DNA of 10,297 bases from a bacterium HR36 (GTDB lineage Bacteria; Planctomycetota; Planctomycetia; Gemmatales; HRBIN36). Below the pieces are notes generated by a model. That model did no database searches and had not been told where the DNA came from. It saw only the letters and a list, made by a program, of their open reading frames with translations. The translations under genes and the position numbers were made by a program. This document shows positions 1 to 6,058 of this stretch, in pieces. The stretch spans positions 1 through 10,297 of the forward strand of contig BEIM01000089.1 in the NCBI GenBank assembly GCA_002898995.1, given 5' to 3'. Numbering within the stretch: position 1 is the stretch's first letter; each line of letters opens with the position of its first letter.

Positions 1-1
1 T

Positions 2-412
2 TTATTCTTGATTGTGGCTTTGCTCATTGGACTTTGGTTCGCTGTGCTGCTGCTAGATCAGGGGACATCTTTTCCGGTAGTTATACTAACCGCAGCAGTT
101 GTGACTACCGCCGTATGGCTGGCCTTCACTATCTGGACGTGGCGTATTTGGATGTGCCTTTCCCGTGGTGCACCTTTTCGGGTGGGCGATCGAGTCGAGA
201 TAACAGACGGCCCGTTCAAAGGCGAACTCGGTGAGGTCCGTAAGGTTTGTGAAGGTCGCTGCAGTGTCTGGATCGCACTGGAACGTGGCAGTGTCTCTTG
301 CGAACTTTACTTATATGATTGGGACCAACTTCGCCTATCGGACAGGCCAGCTAGACCAGGGAGTGGGGCACCACCATCTAGGCCTTCCCATCAACAAAGT
401 GAAGCCCAATAA
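2..412 (+). CDS. Small membrane protein with C-terminal KOW/SH3-like domain (5' end outside window)
   Basis: The reading frame is open to the left edge. The first possible start inside the window is a TTG at position 8, but the codons before it continue the hydrophobic segment, so the true start is probably just upstream. Two membrane helices are visible: the first about 17 residues (LIVALLIGLWFAVLLL), the second about residues 22-45, ending in a Trp-rich patch (WTWRIWMCL). A soluble domain follows with the pattern FRVGDRVEITDGPFKGELG, which resembles the beta-strand/Gly start of KOW- or SH3-type domains. The last 20 residues are Pro/Ser-rich and probably unstructured. The gene ends in tandem stops (TAA at 410-412, TAG at 413-415). 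Small proteins of this kind occur as integron cassette cargo, but I find no attC after it. Function unknown; the membrane topology is well supported, the KOW label is by motif only. Confidence 0.65.
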   Translation, partial: LFLIVALLIGLWFAVLLLDQGTSFPVVILTAAVVTTAVWLAFTIWTWRIWMCLSRGAPFRVGDRVEITDGPFKGELGEVRKVCEGRCSVWIALERGSVSCELYLYDWDQLRLSDRPARPGSGAPPSRPSHQQSEAQ

Positions 413-1284
413 TAGCGCCAATATAAGCACAGCGCCAGGTGTAGGAGACGGCCGATTTGAGGATAGGGTGCGGGGCGATACCTTGTCCTTCGGTGCGACC
501 AAAGGTATCCGCTACCTGTCCGATTGCGATAGTGTGGTAGATTTCGAGTCGTGGTCCTACACGGCTGGAGAAGTGACTGGTTTTGTTCATACGATACTGC
601 TAGGAGGGGCGTGTGGCTGGTGGGCTGCCGGTCAACCCGGCCCGGACCTGACTTATCCTCACTTTTTCCGGCGGGTAGGAGAATTTGGCGATGTCCTCCA
701 AGGGGTTTTTGAGGAATGAGTTATGCAGTTTTCCACCTTGATAAATCACTAGGTATGAGGGAGCGCTATGAGAGCCACGGAAGTCCTGACTTAGCTCTCC
801 AGTGTACTCCCGGCATGCGGAAATACTAGGCCAATACCCTGACTTATATCGTTACAGGTTTAGATTAATTTGCTGGTTTGCGTTCCCGCACGTGGAAGAC
901 TAACAGTTCAATATCCTAGCCCATTGCGTTGCTGGAGTTCTTTAAGTCGGTGGCATACATGTAGCGGAACTAGGCGGACGGCTGGCCACGCAACGGCATG
1001 GCCAAGCATGTCGTTACACGAGTACATTGATTGAGAACAAGGGCAGCTATAACCATATTGCTCCTGTAGGGTGTTTCTCGTTGGCAGGGAAGATGCCCGC
1101 GGGGCTGGAAATTCGATGTCTCCAAGCACTTAGCGCTTTAGTCTATGTCCTTCTCCAGGAGGTACAAAGTGGGGATAGGCCAGAAAGGGTCGCACCTTGA
1201 CGGCTTGACGGACCGCCGCTATAATGCAACGAGGTCTATCAATTGAATTATTTGTGTGAATTATTGATGGTAGGTATTTAGTTA
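413..1284. other. Gene-poor stretch, possibly decayed sequence
   Basis: No reading frame here has both a convincing start and protein-like composition throughout. A plus-strand frame (to 719) and a minus-strand frame (590 to 378) overlap each other and the gene before them; neither has a ribosome binding site or a recognisable motif. The only structure I can support is a degenerate copy (1103-1183) of a segment found again at 3354-3435. Scattered stops in all frames between about 720 and 1100 suggest decayed or non-coding DNA. Confidence 0.4.
1103..1183 (+). repeat. Degenerate direct repeat, copy 1 (partner at 3354-3435)
   Basis: This 81-base stretch aligns with 3354-3435 along its whole length with about 14 mismatches and one single-base gap, roughly 80% identity counted by eye, in the same orientation. 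The shared core includes TCCAAGCACTTA and GTGGGGAT. On the minus strand both copies can be read as the end of a small protein (FVPPGEGHRLKR-stop here, FVSPREGHRPKR-stop in the other after correcting one base). Flanking similarity fades on both sides, so this is a fragment and not an intact insertion sequence. Confidence 0.6.
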
Positions 1285-1503
1285 CTATTTCACCTCAATA
1301 CCAGGAATCAGCCGATGCGTACACCAACTCAATCCGTCACGCAGAGGAGAATCAAACCCTCCCACCTTTACCTCGGTGCCGCGCTTTACCGAATCGTCCA
1401 TCACAGCAACTTTCGACACCTGGCGCTCCTCGGGCGGAACCTCTACGTCGTAAATAATGTAAAAATTGTTCTGATGAAGTACGCCACAAAACGAATCAAG
1501 CAA
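1285..1503 (-). CDS. Hypothetical protein, about 72 residues, divergent from the next gene
   Basis: The minus-strand frame has balanced, protein-like composition over its C-terminal 60 residues, with patches such as VEVPPEERQVSKVAVMDD and GTEVKVGGFDSPLRDGLSW, alternating beta-type strands and charged turns. The opposite strand in this interval reads as Leu/His/Arg-rich sequence typical of an antisense shadow. The frame is open upstream to 1581, but the part beyond about 1503 looks like a shadow of the plus-strand gene, so I chose a TTG at 1503-1501. No Shine-Dalgarno sequence is visible there, so the start is uncertain. Family not recognised; no catalytic motif seen. It could be a remnant. 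Confidence 0.4.
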   Translation of the reverse strand: MLDSFCGVLHQNNFYIIYDVEVPPEERQVSKVAVMDDSVKRGTEVKVGGFDSPLRDGLSWCTHRLIPGIEVK

Positions 1504-1806
1504 ACAAGAAAAAATTGTGTGCTTTATCGGTTCACGTTCACGCCAAACGAAATGCAGCAGCTTCTGAATTACGCGCAGCAACCTCGCAACGAAGTATTAG
1601 TCGTCTTGGTGTGCCGCTATGAGGCGGTTTGTCTATTAAATTGGACAAAATTCACCAATTTGATTAATGTCAACTCCTCTAAGTCCGAGTGGATTGCCGT
1701 CGCGGTACGAGCAGGCGGCCAAAAAAGCGGCGGCATCGCCGTGTCTGGCTCGAGCGGCGGAAACGTCCAAGTCGCGCACTCCGACTTCCCGAAACGGATA
1801 TTCTAG
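1473..1806 (+). CDS. Hypothetical protein, about 110 residues
   Basis: The plus frame is convincing from about 1530 to the TAG at 1804-1806: an alpha-helical start (PNEMQQLLNYAQQP), a hydrophobic strand (EVLVVLVC), then CLLNWTKFTNLINVNSSKS, EWIAVAVRAGG, a Gly/Ser turn and a basic C-terminus (HSDFPKRIF). The pattern of alternating strands ending in a Gly-rich turn looks like a small folded domain, but I cannot name the family. ATG at 1473 is the nearest upstream ATG that avoids most of the overlap with the minus-strand ORF; a longer frame starts at 1315 but that extension looks like antisense shadow. No good ribosome binding site precedes either choice. It overlaps the divergent minus ORF by about 30 bases. 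Confidence 0.5.
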
Positions 1807-2797
1807 GCCACCTCAGCGCGCTCTGGGGCTTTGCGATCAGCGTTGCTGCACGGCTGATTCATGTGTGCCGCAGGCCCGGCTACTGTCAGAGATGAAACAA
1901 CCCCAGACGGTCTAAGCCAGCAAAACACGAGCGGCGGCTATTCAGGCCGGCGACGCCACAAAAGCACACCAGCGGGGCGAGGATGGATCCGAGGAGTTCT
2001 CGTGCCCACGCTATCGCTGCAGGGTTGGTTCCCCCAGCAGCCCTGTTTGCGCAACAAGGTGCGTGCTTTCTGCCGTTTGGGGTGTTCCGGCTTGTGTAGC
2101 GAGGAAACCTCTGTGTTTCGGTCATGCGCTTCCTTCGCTTTGGGCGCTTGCGGCACCCATTGGAGATGGGCTTCGCCAAGATCCTGGCGACGCAACTGGC
2201 GGTGGAAACCATCCGCATCGTGCCGACCCAGCCCGGTCTTCCTGGCTGAGTGCCAAACGGCGCTTGACAGAGCGATCAACTTTGGCTCGGCGCCGCTGGC
2301 GTTCAGTGCGGCGAAGGTTTCATTTATCTCATTCCGCACCGGTTGAAGGCGGATTTCGTTGACCTCGAGACGGCAATAAAGGAGACGACCAGTCAGGATC
2401 TGGCACAAGATTGGCCCAACGGGATAACATCGCTGCACCGTGGTGGGCTTCGACGGTCCGGGCCAGCAATAGGCCTCGATCTGGCCGAGCAGGAGAAGGA
2501 GTGCGCTGGACCGGGGTACCATTTGATACACAGGGCTCGAGCGCACGGCTACCTCCTTCGACGGGCGATGACGCAGAAATAGCTGATAGTGTGCTCTAGT
2601 CCATATAGGGCACTCCAGGTCAAGAAAAAAGCTGGCTCGGTTCGCCCGCTCTGTTGATCCTTGGTCGTGGCGGTTGTAGGATACGAGATTATAGCGGGGA
2701 CCGGTCCGTAATCGACAGACAGGGCCACCGGAATAGATTTACCGGCCGTCTGATAGGCCGACACTTGCCGATCGATCTAATCATTAGTTCGGCGAGG
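1807..2797. other. About 1 kb with no supportable gene
   Basis: Several long frames overlap on both strands (for example 2546 to 1938 minus, 1861 to 2346 plus), but none has a clear ribosome binding site, a known motif or natural composition along its length. Short stretches look like pieces of genes, such as a plus-strand run KILATQLAVETIRIVPTQ near 2170-2225 that soon hits a stop, and a minus-strand run ETFAALNASGAEPKLIALSS near 2255-2315. The simplest reading is decayed coding sequence. The last 150 bases before 2798 should hold the promoter of the next gene, but I could not find a convincing -35/-10 pair. Confidence 0.35.
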
Positions 2798-2804
2798 AAG
2801 GAGG
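2798..2804 (+). promoter_or_regulatory. Strong Shine-Dalgarno site for the TIGR03067-like gene
   Basis: AAGGAGG, a near-perfect anti-16S complement, ends six bases before the ATG at 2811. It fixes the start of that gene and shows that this gene, unlike most of the surrounding sequence, is in expressible form. Confidence 0.8.
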
Positions 2805-2810
2805 ACACGC

Positions 2811-3275
2811 ATGTATTCGGATTTCCCGCTCAGCCGTCTGACGCTGCGTGTCCTGTTTGCCATCCTCTTGGTGCGGATTAACGGCGCTACGCTGGGGATG
2901 GCTCAGGAGAAACAAAGTAGGCAGTCCATCGAGGGTGTTTGGGAAGGTGGGGTTGGTCCGTTTGATCCAAAGACGAAGACGTACAAGGGGGGAGAATACA
3001 TACTGACCATCACCAAGACTACAATTGCCGCCAAGACGAAAGAGGGCGAGGACTACGGAGAAGGCACTTACAAACTCGACCCGGACAGAAAAACCATTGA
3101 TGTAGTTGGAACGAAGGGCCAGATCCGCGGGCAAACGTTTCTGGGGATTTACTCCCTTGAGGGGGATACCCTTCTCTGGGCCACGACCCGCCAGGGGACA
3201 GGGCAGCGACCTAGCAAACTGGAACACAACCCGGACGCAGCCATTTGGCTGATTACTCTCAAACGGAGACGGTGA
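2811..3275 (+). CDS. Secreted TIGR03067-domain protein (planctomycete type)
   Basis: A 154-residue protein. Residues 1-31 form a signal peptide: a basic N-region (Arg9, Arg13), a hydrophobic core (LRVLFAILL) and a small-residue cleavage region before Gln32. The mature part matches what is known of the TIGR03067 family: GVWEGG near 42-47, YILTITKTTIAAK (63-75), GEGTYKLDPDRKTIDVVG (83-100), KGQIRGQTFLGIYSLEGDTL (102-121) and a C-terminal RPSKLEHNPDAAIWLITLKR (133-152). Members are short exported beta-rich proteins, abundant in planctomycetes and of unknown function. The start is secured by AAGGAGG six bases upstream and the length is normal for a single-domain member, so it appears intact. It faces the broken minus-strand operon convergently. 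The family name is from memory of its motifs. Confidence 0.8.
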   Translation: MYSDFPLSRLTLRVLFAILLVRINGATLGMAQEKQSRQSIEGVWEGGVGPFDPKTKTYKGGEYILTITKTTIAAKTKEGEDYGEGTYKLDPDRKTIDVVGTKGQIRGQTFLGIYSLEGDTLLWATTRQGTGQRPSKLEHNPDAAIWLITLKRRR

Positions 3276-3353
3276 CTTGACTGCCCGAGCCGTCGCGCCG
3301 AACAGGGCCCAGCGTGATAGCTTTGCGAGGCATCAAGTCCTTGAGGCCGGCCT

Positions 3354-3435
3354 GGCTGGAAGTTCGACGAGTCCAAGCACTTACCGCTTTGGCCGATGCC
3401 CTTCTCGCGGAGACACAAAAGTGGGGATGGGCCAG
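3354..3435 (+). repeat. Degenerate direct repeat, copy 2 (partner at 1103-1183)
   Basis: An 82-base segment about 80% identical by eye to 1103-1183. It spans the last 18 or so codons of the minus-strand remnant at 3381-3522 and 27 bases beyond its stop, so the repeated unit covers a gene end plus its 3' flank. The single-base gap between the copies falls in the run that shifts the frame of this gene, suggesting copy 1 keeps the ancestral frame at that point. Confidence 0.6.
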
Positions 3436-3522
3436 CGTCTTTGATCCATTGAAGCTCAGGCACCTGGCCCGTCGGACGCACGATACCCCGTTCCACAAGC
3501 TCCAGCAGGGTAGCCGCTTCAC
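3381..3522 (-). pseudogene. Remnant of a small gene, third in a decayed operon
   Basis: A GTG start at 3522 overlaps the TGA of the upstream remnant (GTGA), the usual sign of translational coupling. Soon after the start the frame must change to give protein-like sequence: TLLELVERGIVRPTGQVPEL followed by QWIKDAGPSP. A second slip at a T-run near 3420 would then give FVSPREGHRPKR and a TAA at 3383-3381, about 47 residues in total. The degenerate copy at 1103-1183 reads this C-terminus without that slip. The reconstructed protein is small, basic at the end and not recognised. Left uncorrected, frames continue to 3259 or 3149 but with unnatural composition. Confidence 0.45.
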
Positions 3523-3742
3523 ACTTCAGCCCCCCGCAGGCGCAGTTCGCGGTAGGCCCCTTCGGCGGTCTTCGGGTACGTCAGCGCGAACTGCTGGAGC
3601 GCTCGCCCGGTAAGTCGTACTTCTCGGCTAGGCCCTCTTCGATGGCCTTGCGCTCCACCGGCGACACCAGGTCCATCAGATGGTCGAAGTCCCCACGCAC
3701 TCAGTAGTGGCGTTTCGGGCGTTGTTGATTTGGCTTGTTCAT
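3519..3742 (-). pseudogene. Remnant of a small helical protein, second in a decayed operon
   Basis: ATG at 3742 has a good ribosome binding site (GGGAGG, five bases upstream) immediately after the stop of the sigma-like remnant, so the two were an operon. It reads MNKPNQQRPKRHY, then an in-frame TGA, then VRGDFDHLMDLVSPVERKAI and EEGLAEKYDL in the same frame. A single-base shift then leads into TGRALQQFALTYPKTAEGAY and RELRLRGAEV before a TGA at 3521-3519. The TGA could be a mutated TGG (Trp). Corrected length is about 78 residues, mostly helical and charged. No family recognised. Two separate lesions make it a pseudogene unless the assembly is wrong. Confidence 0.55.
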
Positions 3743-3751
3743 GGGTCCTCC

Positions 3752-4176
3752 CTACGTGAAACTTTCCAGGTAGTACACGCGAGCCAGCTCTAACTCGCGT
3801 TCCACGGTTCTCAGACTCACGCCGAGCAGGTCGGCGATTTCTGCGTCGAAAACTTGGCCATGCGCAGCTCGACGACACGCCGCCGCCGTTCGGGCACCTC
3901 GGCGAGGTACTTTCGCACGACCGCCGTTTCCACCGGGTCGTCGCGGCGGATTCCCGCTTCGAGAACGCCCAGTGGTTCGTCCTCGCCCTTCCGCTTGGCG
4001 ACAGGCGGCGCGAAGTCCGACTCCGGCTTCGGCTCGTCTTTTCGTTCCGGCTTGTCGTCCTGCAGCAGGTTGTTCCGCCGGCTGGCCGTGCGGTTCTTGG
4101 CCAGCCCGATCTCGCCAGTGTCGCGGGAGCCTTGCAGCCCAGGCAGAAGCGGACCCTGAATGCCGTCTTCCCTGTA
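3752..4176 (-). pseudogene. Frameshifted sigma-70 region 4-like (helix-turn-helix) regulator
   Basis: Read on the minus strand, the frame open from 4176 gives a Lys/Asp/Pro-rich part (near LLQDDKPERKDEPKPES), then DDPVETAVVRKYLAEVPERR and RRVVELRMAKF. At an A-run near 3849-3852 (T-run on the coding strand) one extra base shifts the frame. The next frame continues naturally with DAEIADLLGVSLRTVERELE and LARVYYLESFT to a TAG at 3754-3752. The pattern R-VVELR...EIADLLGVS-TVERELE-AR is that of a sigma-70 region 4 or related DNA-binding helix-turn-helix. There is no region 2, so it is not a full sigma factor. No start codon is visible in the first frame before the in-frame stop at 4179-4177, a second sign of decay. 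If it were intact it would probably be a small regulator of the two downstream genes. Confidence 0.6.
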
Positions 4177-4194
4177 CTACTCACCCCTCCGCCG

Positions 4195-4212
4195 GTGGGC
4201 AATCTTGCCCAC
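4195..4212. repeat. Perfect inverted repeat upstream of the sigma-like remnant
   Basis: GTGGGCAA and TTGCCCAC flank a two-base centre (TC). The palindrome lies about 20 bases upstream of the open frame of the minus-strand regulator remnant, a typical place for an operator, but no promoter could be recognised near it. It has no following T-run, so it is not an obvious terminator. Confidence 0.5.
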
Positions 4213-4593
4213 TAGTGTTCGGGCGAATGCGTAACTCTCTTCTGCAAATTGGGTTTCGTCGCTCTTGCGGCCTCCTAGACGGCCATGCGAGCCTCTGCAA
4301 AATAATCCACACACGGGCGGTGCGAACCGCCAGACAATTCCCCGGACAACGCCGTGAGCGTCTGGCTGCACCGTTGTTCCCCACGTGGGCATGCGTCACT
4401 TGGCCCCGCCGGACGGAGAGCGTTGCAATTGGTTTTGGGGACATTCAAGGACGTTCGCGCGAGGTTGATCCACATCCATGTTTTGTACCGAGGCGGGCGG
4501 GGGGCCGCAGCGTGGCGGACGGAATGGTTTGCAGTTCCGACCCGGGCTAGGCAGGGGCGCCCTATCACGCGATAAATGGCGTGACGGCGAAGG
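4213..4593. other. No supportable gene; short hairpins before the cassette array
   Basis: Frames on both strands overlap here without ribosome binding sites or motifs. Two small perfect hairpins are visible: GGCGGT/ACCGCC around 4317-4332 and TCACGC/GCGTGA around 4565-4584, the latter ten bases before the first attC-like site. If the first attC belongs to a cassette, that cassette's gene should lie here, but I cannot identify one, so it may be decayed or very short. Confidence 0.35.
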
Positions 4594-4699
4594 AACTAAC
4601 AGCTACAATACGACTTACGGCGATCAACTGCCTGCGCGCTAGGCCGCACATTGGCGGCCTACAGGTGACTGGCAGAAACTTCCTGTAAAGAAGTTGGGC
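4594..4699 (+). other. Putative attC site 1 (long form)
   Basis: The right core GTTGGGC (4693-4699) fits the consensus well. The proposed left core AACTAAC (4594-4600) fits only partly. Next to the cores, CTACA and TGTAAAG give an imperfect L-type pairing. The interior contains a strong hairpin, TAGGCCGC/GCGGCCTA with a short loop around 4640-4661, and an outer CTGCC/GGCAG pair, so the whole about 106-base element can fold as one imperfect stem, like long attC sites. The next gene starts 21 bases after the right core. Confidence 0.5.
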
Positions 4700-4719
4700 C
4701 GCCAGACGGAGGAGAGACC

Positions 4720-5361
4720 ATGCTCCCAGGACCAGACCAAGTAATAACCTGTCCACATTGTGGCTTTCTTGCAAAACAGCGCACGTTAATATCAGGCAAC
4801 ACTATTGGTGCAATTCTGTGGTCTGATGGAAAGCTAGAAGCACCAATGTTACCCGAGTTTCCAGCAGTGGTAAGGTGTCGCGGGTGTAAGCGCTTTTATT
4901 GGGTAGATGAAGCCAGAGTCAAGGGTGAAATAGAACCCTTTGGCTACCAATCACAACATCTGGAATTGCAGCGCGCTGAGTACACCCAGCATTTGACCAT
5001 TGACGAATATATCGAAGCGCTTGATACTGGCGTTGGCAGTGATATGCAAAAGGAACGATACCTTCGCGTGCACTTTTGGTGGGCGGTCAATGACTTAGTT
5101 CGGGGAAATGCCAACGCACAGATTCCAGTCAGATATATCCAGAAATTGCGCGAGAATCTAGCCAAACTATCTGTTTTGTTGGACGAGAATGACCCAAATG
5201 AAAGGATAATGAAAGCCGAGATAGCAAGAGAAACTGGGGACTTTACACGAGCGATTCAACTACTAGAGGATGTTCCAGCAGAGTTCAAATGGGTTGCCGA
5301 TTCATTAATGGAATTGTCAAAGAAGAAGAACAGTTTGGTAACGCAATTGCGACCTGACTAA
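4720..5361 (+). CDS. Cassette-borne zinc-ribbon protein of unknown function
   Basis: A 213-residue protein with ATG at 4720 preceded by GGAGGAG. The N-terminal domain has two Cys pairs, CPHC (11-14) and CRGC (53-56), separated by about 40 residues that include SGNTIGAILWSDGK and APMLPEFP; the pairs very likely bind one zinc as a ribbon. CKRFYWVDEA follows. The remaining 130 residues are helical: LTIDEYIEALDTG, a region with HFWWAVNDLVRG (118-129), and a C-terminal part (AEIARETGDFTRAIQLLEDV, 166-185) that resembles a single tetratricopeptide-type helix pair. There is no signal peptide or membrane segment, so it is cytosolic. Proteins of this look exist as hypothetical cassette products; I know of no tested function. 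It fills one cassette, from core 1 to core 2, and is more AT-rich than the flanking genes. Confidence 0.85.
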   Translation: MLPGPDQVITCPHCGFLAKQRTLISGNTIGAILWSDGKLEAPMLPEFPAVVRCRGCKRFYWVDEARVKGEIEPFGYQSQHLELQRAEYTQHLTIDEYIEALDTGVGSDMQKERYLRVHFWWAVNDLVRGNANAQIPVRYIQKLRENLAKLSVLLDENDPNERIMKAEIARETGDFTRAIQLLEDVPAEFKWVADSLMELSKKKNSLVTQLRPD

Positions 5362-5369
5362 CAGTGGCG

Positions 5370-5429
5370 CCATAACAACGGGTTGCAGTCGACCTCGCTC
5401 TGCAACGCGCCTGAACCCGAGCGTTAGCC
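5370..5429 (+). other. attC site 2 (canonical short form)
   Basis: A 60-base site, the classic short attC length. The right core is GTTAGCC (5423-5429); the left core is CCATAAC (5370-5376). The inner boxes pair as GGGTTGCAG (5380-5388) with CTGAACCC (5411-5418), the left one carrying an extra unpaired G, exactly the kind of extrahelical base that guides strand choice in integron recombination. A short variable central part separates them. It starts nine bases after the stop of the upstream gene. This is the best attC in the window. Confidence 0.75.
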
Positions 5430-5459
5430 GCCTTGCCCAGCAAGCTTGCGTCTCGCTTC

Positions 5460-5465
5460 AAGGAG
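5460..5465 (+). promoter_or_regulatory. Ribosome binding site that decides the start of the PUR-HTH gene
   Basis: AAGGAG ends six bases before ATG 5472. The same frame is open further left to a TTG at 5433, but that codon lies three bases after the attC core and has no ribosome binding site, so the ATG is the start. Confidence 0.75.
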
Positions 5466-5471
5466 AAAAAA

Positions 5472-5912
5472 ATGGCGAACGAAGAGAAGAAACAACTTTT
5501 CACCGAGAAAGTGCTAGCAGGCAGCCGAACCTACTCTTTCGATGTAAAACAAGCCAAAGATGGAACCAAGTACTTGGTTATCAGCGAATCAAGGCAAGGA
5601 GGTTCGAGTTACGAGCATAGTCGGGTAATGATTTTTGAAGAGCATCTGAAAGCGTTTATTGAAGGTTTCAAAAAGACTCTTCAGTTCTTGGGTGTGAAGA
5701 CCAAGTCGTACAATGTTGATGACGTAAGGCAAAGGTATCCAAAGGCATACCAGCGCTGGTCACCTGACGAAGATGAGCAATTGAAAATCAAACATCAAGC
5801 AGGCATTAGTATTGACGAATTGGCAGGTTACTTCCAAAGGCGGCCCAGTGCCATTCGTTCTCGCCTACCGAAGTTGGGGCTGTTGCCTATGCAGGACCAA
5901 GCCGAACAATGA
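5472..5912 (+). CDS. Cassette-borne PUR-family (DUF3276-like) protein fused to a helix-turn-helix
   Basis: A 146-residue protein. Residues 9-72 match the single-repeat PUR fold of bacterial DUF3276 proteins: LFTEKVLAGSRTYSFDVKQA, GTKYLVISESRQGG and RVMIFEEHLKAFIEGF, giving a strand-rich half ending in a long amphipathic helix. PUR repeats bind single-stranded DNA or RNA in known relatives. A linker (73-93) leads to a second domain, WSPDEDEQLKIKHQAG (96-111) then ISIDELAGYFQRRPSAIRSR (112-131), a helix-turn-helix of the Myb/SANT-like type that follows 'W(S/T)xxED' and is seen in many small bacterial regulators. The combination suggests a nucleic-acid-binding regulator, which is inference. Start chosen at ATG 5472 after AAGGAG. 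The gene fills one integron cassette between attC 2 and attC 3; it appears intact. Confidence 0.8.
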   Translation: MANEEKKQLFTEKVLAGSRTYSFDVKQAKDGTKYLVISESRQGGSSYEHSRVMIFEEHLKAFIEGFKKTLQFLGVKTKSYNVDDVRQRYPKAYQRWSPDEDEQLKIKHQAGISIDELAGYFQRRPSAIRSRLPKLGLLPMQDQAEQ

Positions 5913-5956
5913 AACGTGGCTTACAATGAAAAAGTGGTTCGCAACCATGGAACAGC

Positions 5957-6035
5957 GGCTAACAAGCGCATGCACTTGACAGGCTTCGCCTCGCCGCGCT
6001 CGGCTCGCCCGCGGAGGATGCGCGTGCGGTTAGGC
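5957..6035 (+). other. attC site 3
   Basis: Right core GTTAGGC (6029-6035) and left core GGCTAAC (5957-5963) are complementary except at one position. Inside them GCGCAT (5966-5971) pairs with ATGCGC (6018-6023), and the GC-rich central part contains further pairing (GGCTTCGCC; GGCGAG-like repeats). Total length is 79 bases. It lies 44 bases after the stop of the PUR-HTH gene, and the next coding sequence begins 24 bases after it. Confidence 0.7.
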
Positions 6036-6044
6036 GAACCCAAG

Positions 6045-6051
6045 AAAGGAG
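6045..6051 (+). promoter_or_regulatory. Ribosome binding site pointing to an ATA start
   Basis: AAAGGAG is followed by seven bases and then ATA (6059-6061). No ATG, GTG or TTG exists in the correct frame between the attC core and the conserved protein sequence, so the ribosome binding site itself is the best evidence for the start. Confidence 0.6.
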
Positions 6052-6058
6052 AATCCAG

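Noticed and set aside
231..719. Plus-strand frame overlapping the first gene
   Set aside because: It overlaps the better-supported membrane protein for 180 bases, has no ribosome binding site and shows no motif.
709..730. GTTATGC near 720 as another attC core
   Set aside because: No complementary left core or paired inner boxes could be found upstream.
908..1129. 73-residue minus-strand frame starting at the degenerate repeat
   Set aside because: Its start falls within the repeated gene end and the rest has no recognisable pattern; the second copy of the repeat stops almost at once in this frame.
1938..2546. 202-residue minus-strand frame
   Set aside because: Composition is uneven and rich in Arg/Pro, no ribosome binding site or domain is visible, and short protein-like pieces occur in competing frames.
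5433..5471. Upstream TTG start for the PUR-HTH gene
   Set aside because: It touches the attC core and lacks a Shine-Dalgarno site, while ATG 5472 has AAGGAG at ideal spacing.
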